From contig CAZBDU010000064.1 of the NCBI GenBank assembly GCA_964490725.1, forward strand, positions 1 to 31,622: DNA of 31,622 bases, in the 5' to 3' direction. Positions 30,366 through 31,622 of the stretch are shown piece after piece. The DNA is from CAZBDU01 sp964490725. GTDB lineage: Bacteria > Spirochaetota > Spirochaetia > SZUA-6 > DRHE01. A program made the translations under genes and the position numbers. The notes under the pieces are model-generated. The model worked only from the letters and a program-made list of their open reading frames with translations, did no database searches and was not told the origin of the DNA. Position 1 is the first letter of the stretch. The number at the start of each line of letters is the position of its first letter.

Positions 30366-31547
30366 ATGGCCATCACCTATCTGGTCAAATACGGCGAGCT
30401 TGCCCTCAAGGGACAGAATCGACAGCGATTCGAGCGGCGCCTGGCGGACGACATCCGCTCGCGCCTGCGGGCGGCCGGGGCGGAGCAGGCCGGGATCGAG
30501 CGCCGGTGGGGCCGGATGTACGTACACGCCCGGGAGGATGAGGCGGCGGCGGTGGCGGGCTGTCTGAGCCGGACATTCGGCATCGTGGCCTTCGCCCGGG
30601 CCGTCAGAACGGAGAAGGACCCCGCCGCGATCGGGCGGGCCGCCCTGGATCTGGCGGCGGAGGGCGTGGCCGGCCGCCGTCCCGGCCAGAAGGTGCGCTT
30701 CAAGGTGGAGGCGCGCCGGTCCGACAAGAGCTTCCCCCTCACCTCCTACCAGATCGCCTGCCGGCTCGGGGACGCCCTGCTTGCAGGGTTCGCCGATCTG
30801 CAGGTGGACCTGCATCACCCCGACTGGGTGCTGAACGTGGAGATCCGGGAGAGCGCCTACCTGTACGGAGCCGAGATCCGCTGTCCCGGGGGGCTGCCGC
30901 TGGGTTCGGGAGGCCGGGGCCTGCTCCTGCTGTCGGGGGGCATCGACTCGCCGGTGGCCGGCTACCTGATGGGCAAGCGCGGCCTGGCGGTGGACGCCGT
31001 GTACTTCGACACGCCTCCCTTCACCTCCGTGCAGGCCAGGGACAAGGTGGCCGCGCTGGCGGCCATCCTCTCGGGCTACCTGACGGGGCTGCGCTTGTAC
31101 GTGGCGCCTTTTACCGATGTGCAGCTGCGCATCAAGGAGGGCGCGCCGGAGGCGCAGCACACCCTCCTGGTCCGGGCGGCGATGGTGCGCATAGCCGAGA
31201 GGCTGGCGGGCCGCCTGGGGGCGGGCTGTCTGATCTCCGGGGAAAGCCTGGGCCAGGTGGCCAGCCAGACCGTGGAGAGCATCCGTTTTACCGGCAGCAT
31301 GACGGAGGTGCCGCTGTTTCGGCCGCTCATCGGCCTGGACAAGGAGGAGATTGTCGCGCTGGCGCGCAGGATAGGCACCTTCGAGACCTCCACCCTTCCC
31401 TACGAAGACTGCTGCACGATCTTCGCGCCGCGGCATCCCCTGACGCGGCCGCGCCTGGAACCGTTGGCGCGTTCCTTTACCGGCCTCGGGCTGGAGGACC
31501 TGCTGGCGGAGGCGGCGGAGGCGGCGGCACCGATGCCGCCGGCCTGA
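30366..31547 (+). CDS. thiI: ThiI tRNA 4-thiouridine synthase, without rhodanese domain
   Basis: A 393-residue enzyme that adenylates uridine 8 of tRNA and installs sulfur to make 4-thiouridine; in some organisms it also serves thiamine thiazole synthesis. The N-terminus (YLVKYGELALKGQNRQRFE) opens a ferredoxin-like domain and THUMP domain to about residue 170. The PP-loop pyrophosphatase motif LLSGGIDSPVAGYLM lies at 188-202. SGESLGQVASQT (291-302) and PYEDCCTIFAPRHP (345-358), with the conserved cysteine at 350, are intact. The C-terminal rhodanese domain of the E. coli enzyme is missing, as in Bacillus subtilis, where a dedicated cysteine desulfurase passes sulfur directly. The gene 4 bp upstream is that kind of desulfurase. 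Confidence 0.96.
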   Translation: MAITYLVKYGELALKGQNRQRFERRLADDIRSRLRAAGAEQAGIERRWGRMYVHAREDEAAAVAGCLSRTFGIVAFARAVRTEKDPAAIGRAALDLAAEGVAGRRPGQKVRFKVEARRSDKSFPLTSYQIACRLGDALLAGFADLQVDLHHPDWVLNVEIRESAYLYGAEIRCPGGLPLGSGGRGLLLLSGGIDSPVAGYLMGKRGLAVDAVYFDTPPFTSVQARDKVAALAAILSGYLTGLRLYVAPFTDVQLRIKEGAPEAQHTLLVRAAMVRIAERLAGRLGAGCLISGESLGQVASQTVESIRFTGSMTEVPLFRPLIGLDKEEIVALARRIGTFETSTLPYEDCCTIFAPRHPLTRPRLEPLARSFTGLGLEDLLAEAAEAAAPMPPA

Positions 31548-31587
31548 GAGGGACGGTTCGGGGCGCCCGCCCGGCCGCGGCCCCGGG

Positions 31588-31620
31588 CCCCTAAGGCGTG
31601 GGGTACGGGCGTTTTAGGGG
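31588..31620. repeat. Inverted repeat at the window end
   Basis: CCCCTAA (31588-31594) and TTAGGGG (31614-31620) are perfect complements separated by 19 bases, about 40 bp after thiI. It may be part of a terminator or of an element that continues beyond the window; it cannot be resolved here. Confidence 0.3.
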
Positions 31621-31622
31621 GT

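Overview
The window is about 31.6 kb of GC-rich bacterial chromosome (roughly two-thirds G+C by eye), densely coded, with genes on both strands. I saw no rRNA, tRNA, CRISPR array, integrase or insertion sequence. An outer-membrane-type SLBB polysaccharide export protein suggests a Gram-negative envelope. An archaeal-type HypA/Mrp pair, hexameric glutamate dehydrogenase, phosphoketolase and ThiI without a rhodanese domain fit a deep-branching, possibly anaerobic or thermophilic bacterium. The Acidobacteriota/Aminicenantes area is my guess, with low confidence.

Left part, minus strand (1-10.5 kb): a very large secreted FG-GAP/PKD/cadherin-like/HYR surface protein, then phosphoketolase (xfp), an 1176-residue GH13 protein with long helical flanks, and the N-terminal part of glgE, which runs off the window. 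GH13 and glgE overlap at an ATGA junction. This is a carbon-storage and sugar-phosphate block: maltosyl transfer to alpha-glucan next to an enzyme that cleaves sugar phosphates to acetyl phosphate.

Plus-strand operon at 10.8-16.5 kb: a NagB-like/LmbE-like fusion, a HIT/GalT-superfamily protein (DUF4922-like) and an MFS transporter with a HEAT-repeat tail. The three are tightly spaced behind one good promoter and look like an uncharacterised sugar-phosphate or amino-sugar system. Facing it is a 991-residue protein with two receiver-like domains fused to a PEP-synthase-type ATP-binding domain.

Middle (19.6-25 kb): a short HIT protein and a TetR regulator diverge from an 18-bp operator-like palindrome. 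They are followed by a Fpg/Nei-family glycosylase lacking the usual Pro2, a VOC-fold protein, a GAF/HD-GYP c-di-GMP phosphodiesterase and gdhA.

Right part: a minus-strand trio (small membrane protein, HypA, Mrp/MinD-type HypB) for nickel insertion into [NiFe] hydrogenase. Next come about 600 bp with relics of an ABC transporter and two opposed promoters, then a stand-alone SLBB export protein expressed from an apparently leaderless promoter. An ArsR-family regulator diverges from a cysteine desulfurase-thiI operon for tRNA thiolation. Strong sigma70-like promoters can be read before several genes (TAGAAT-type -10 boxes recur), and two of them place the transcription start at or within a few bases of the ATG.
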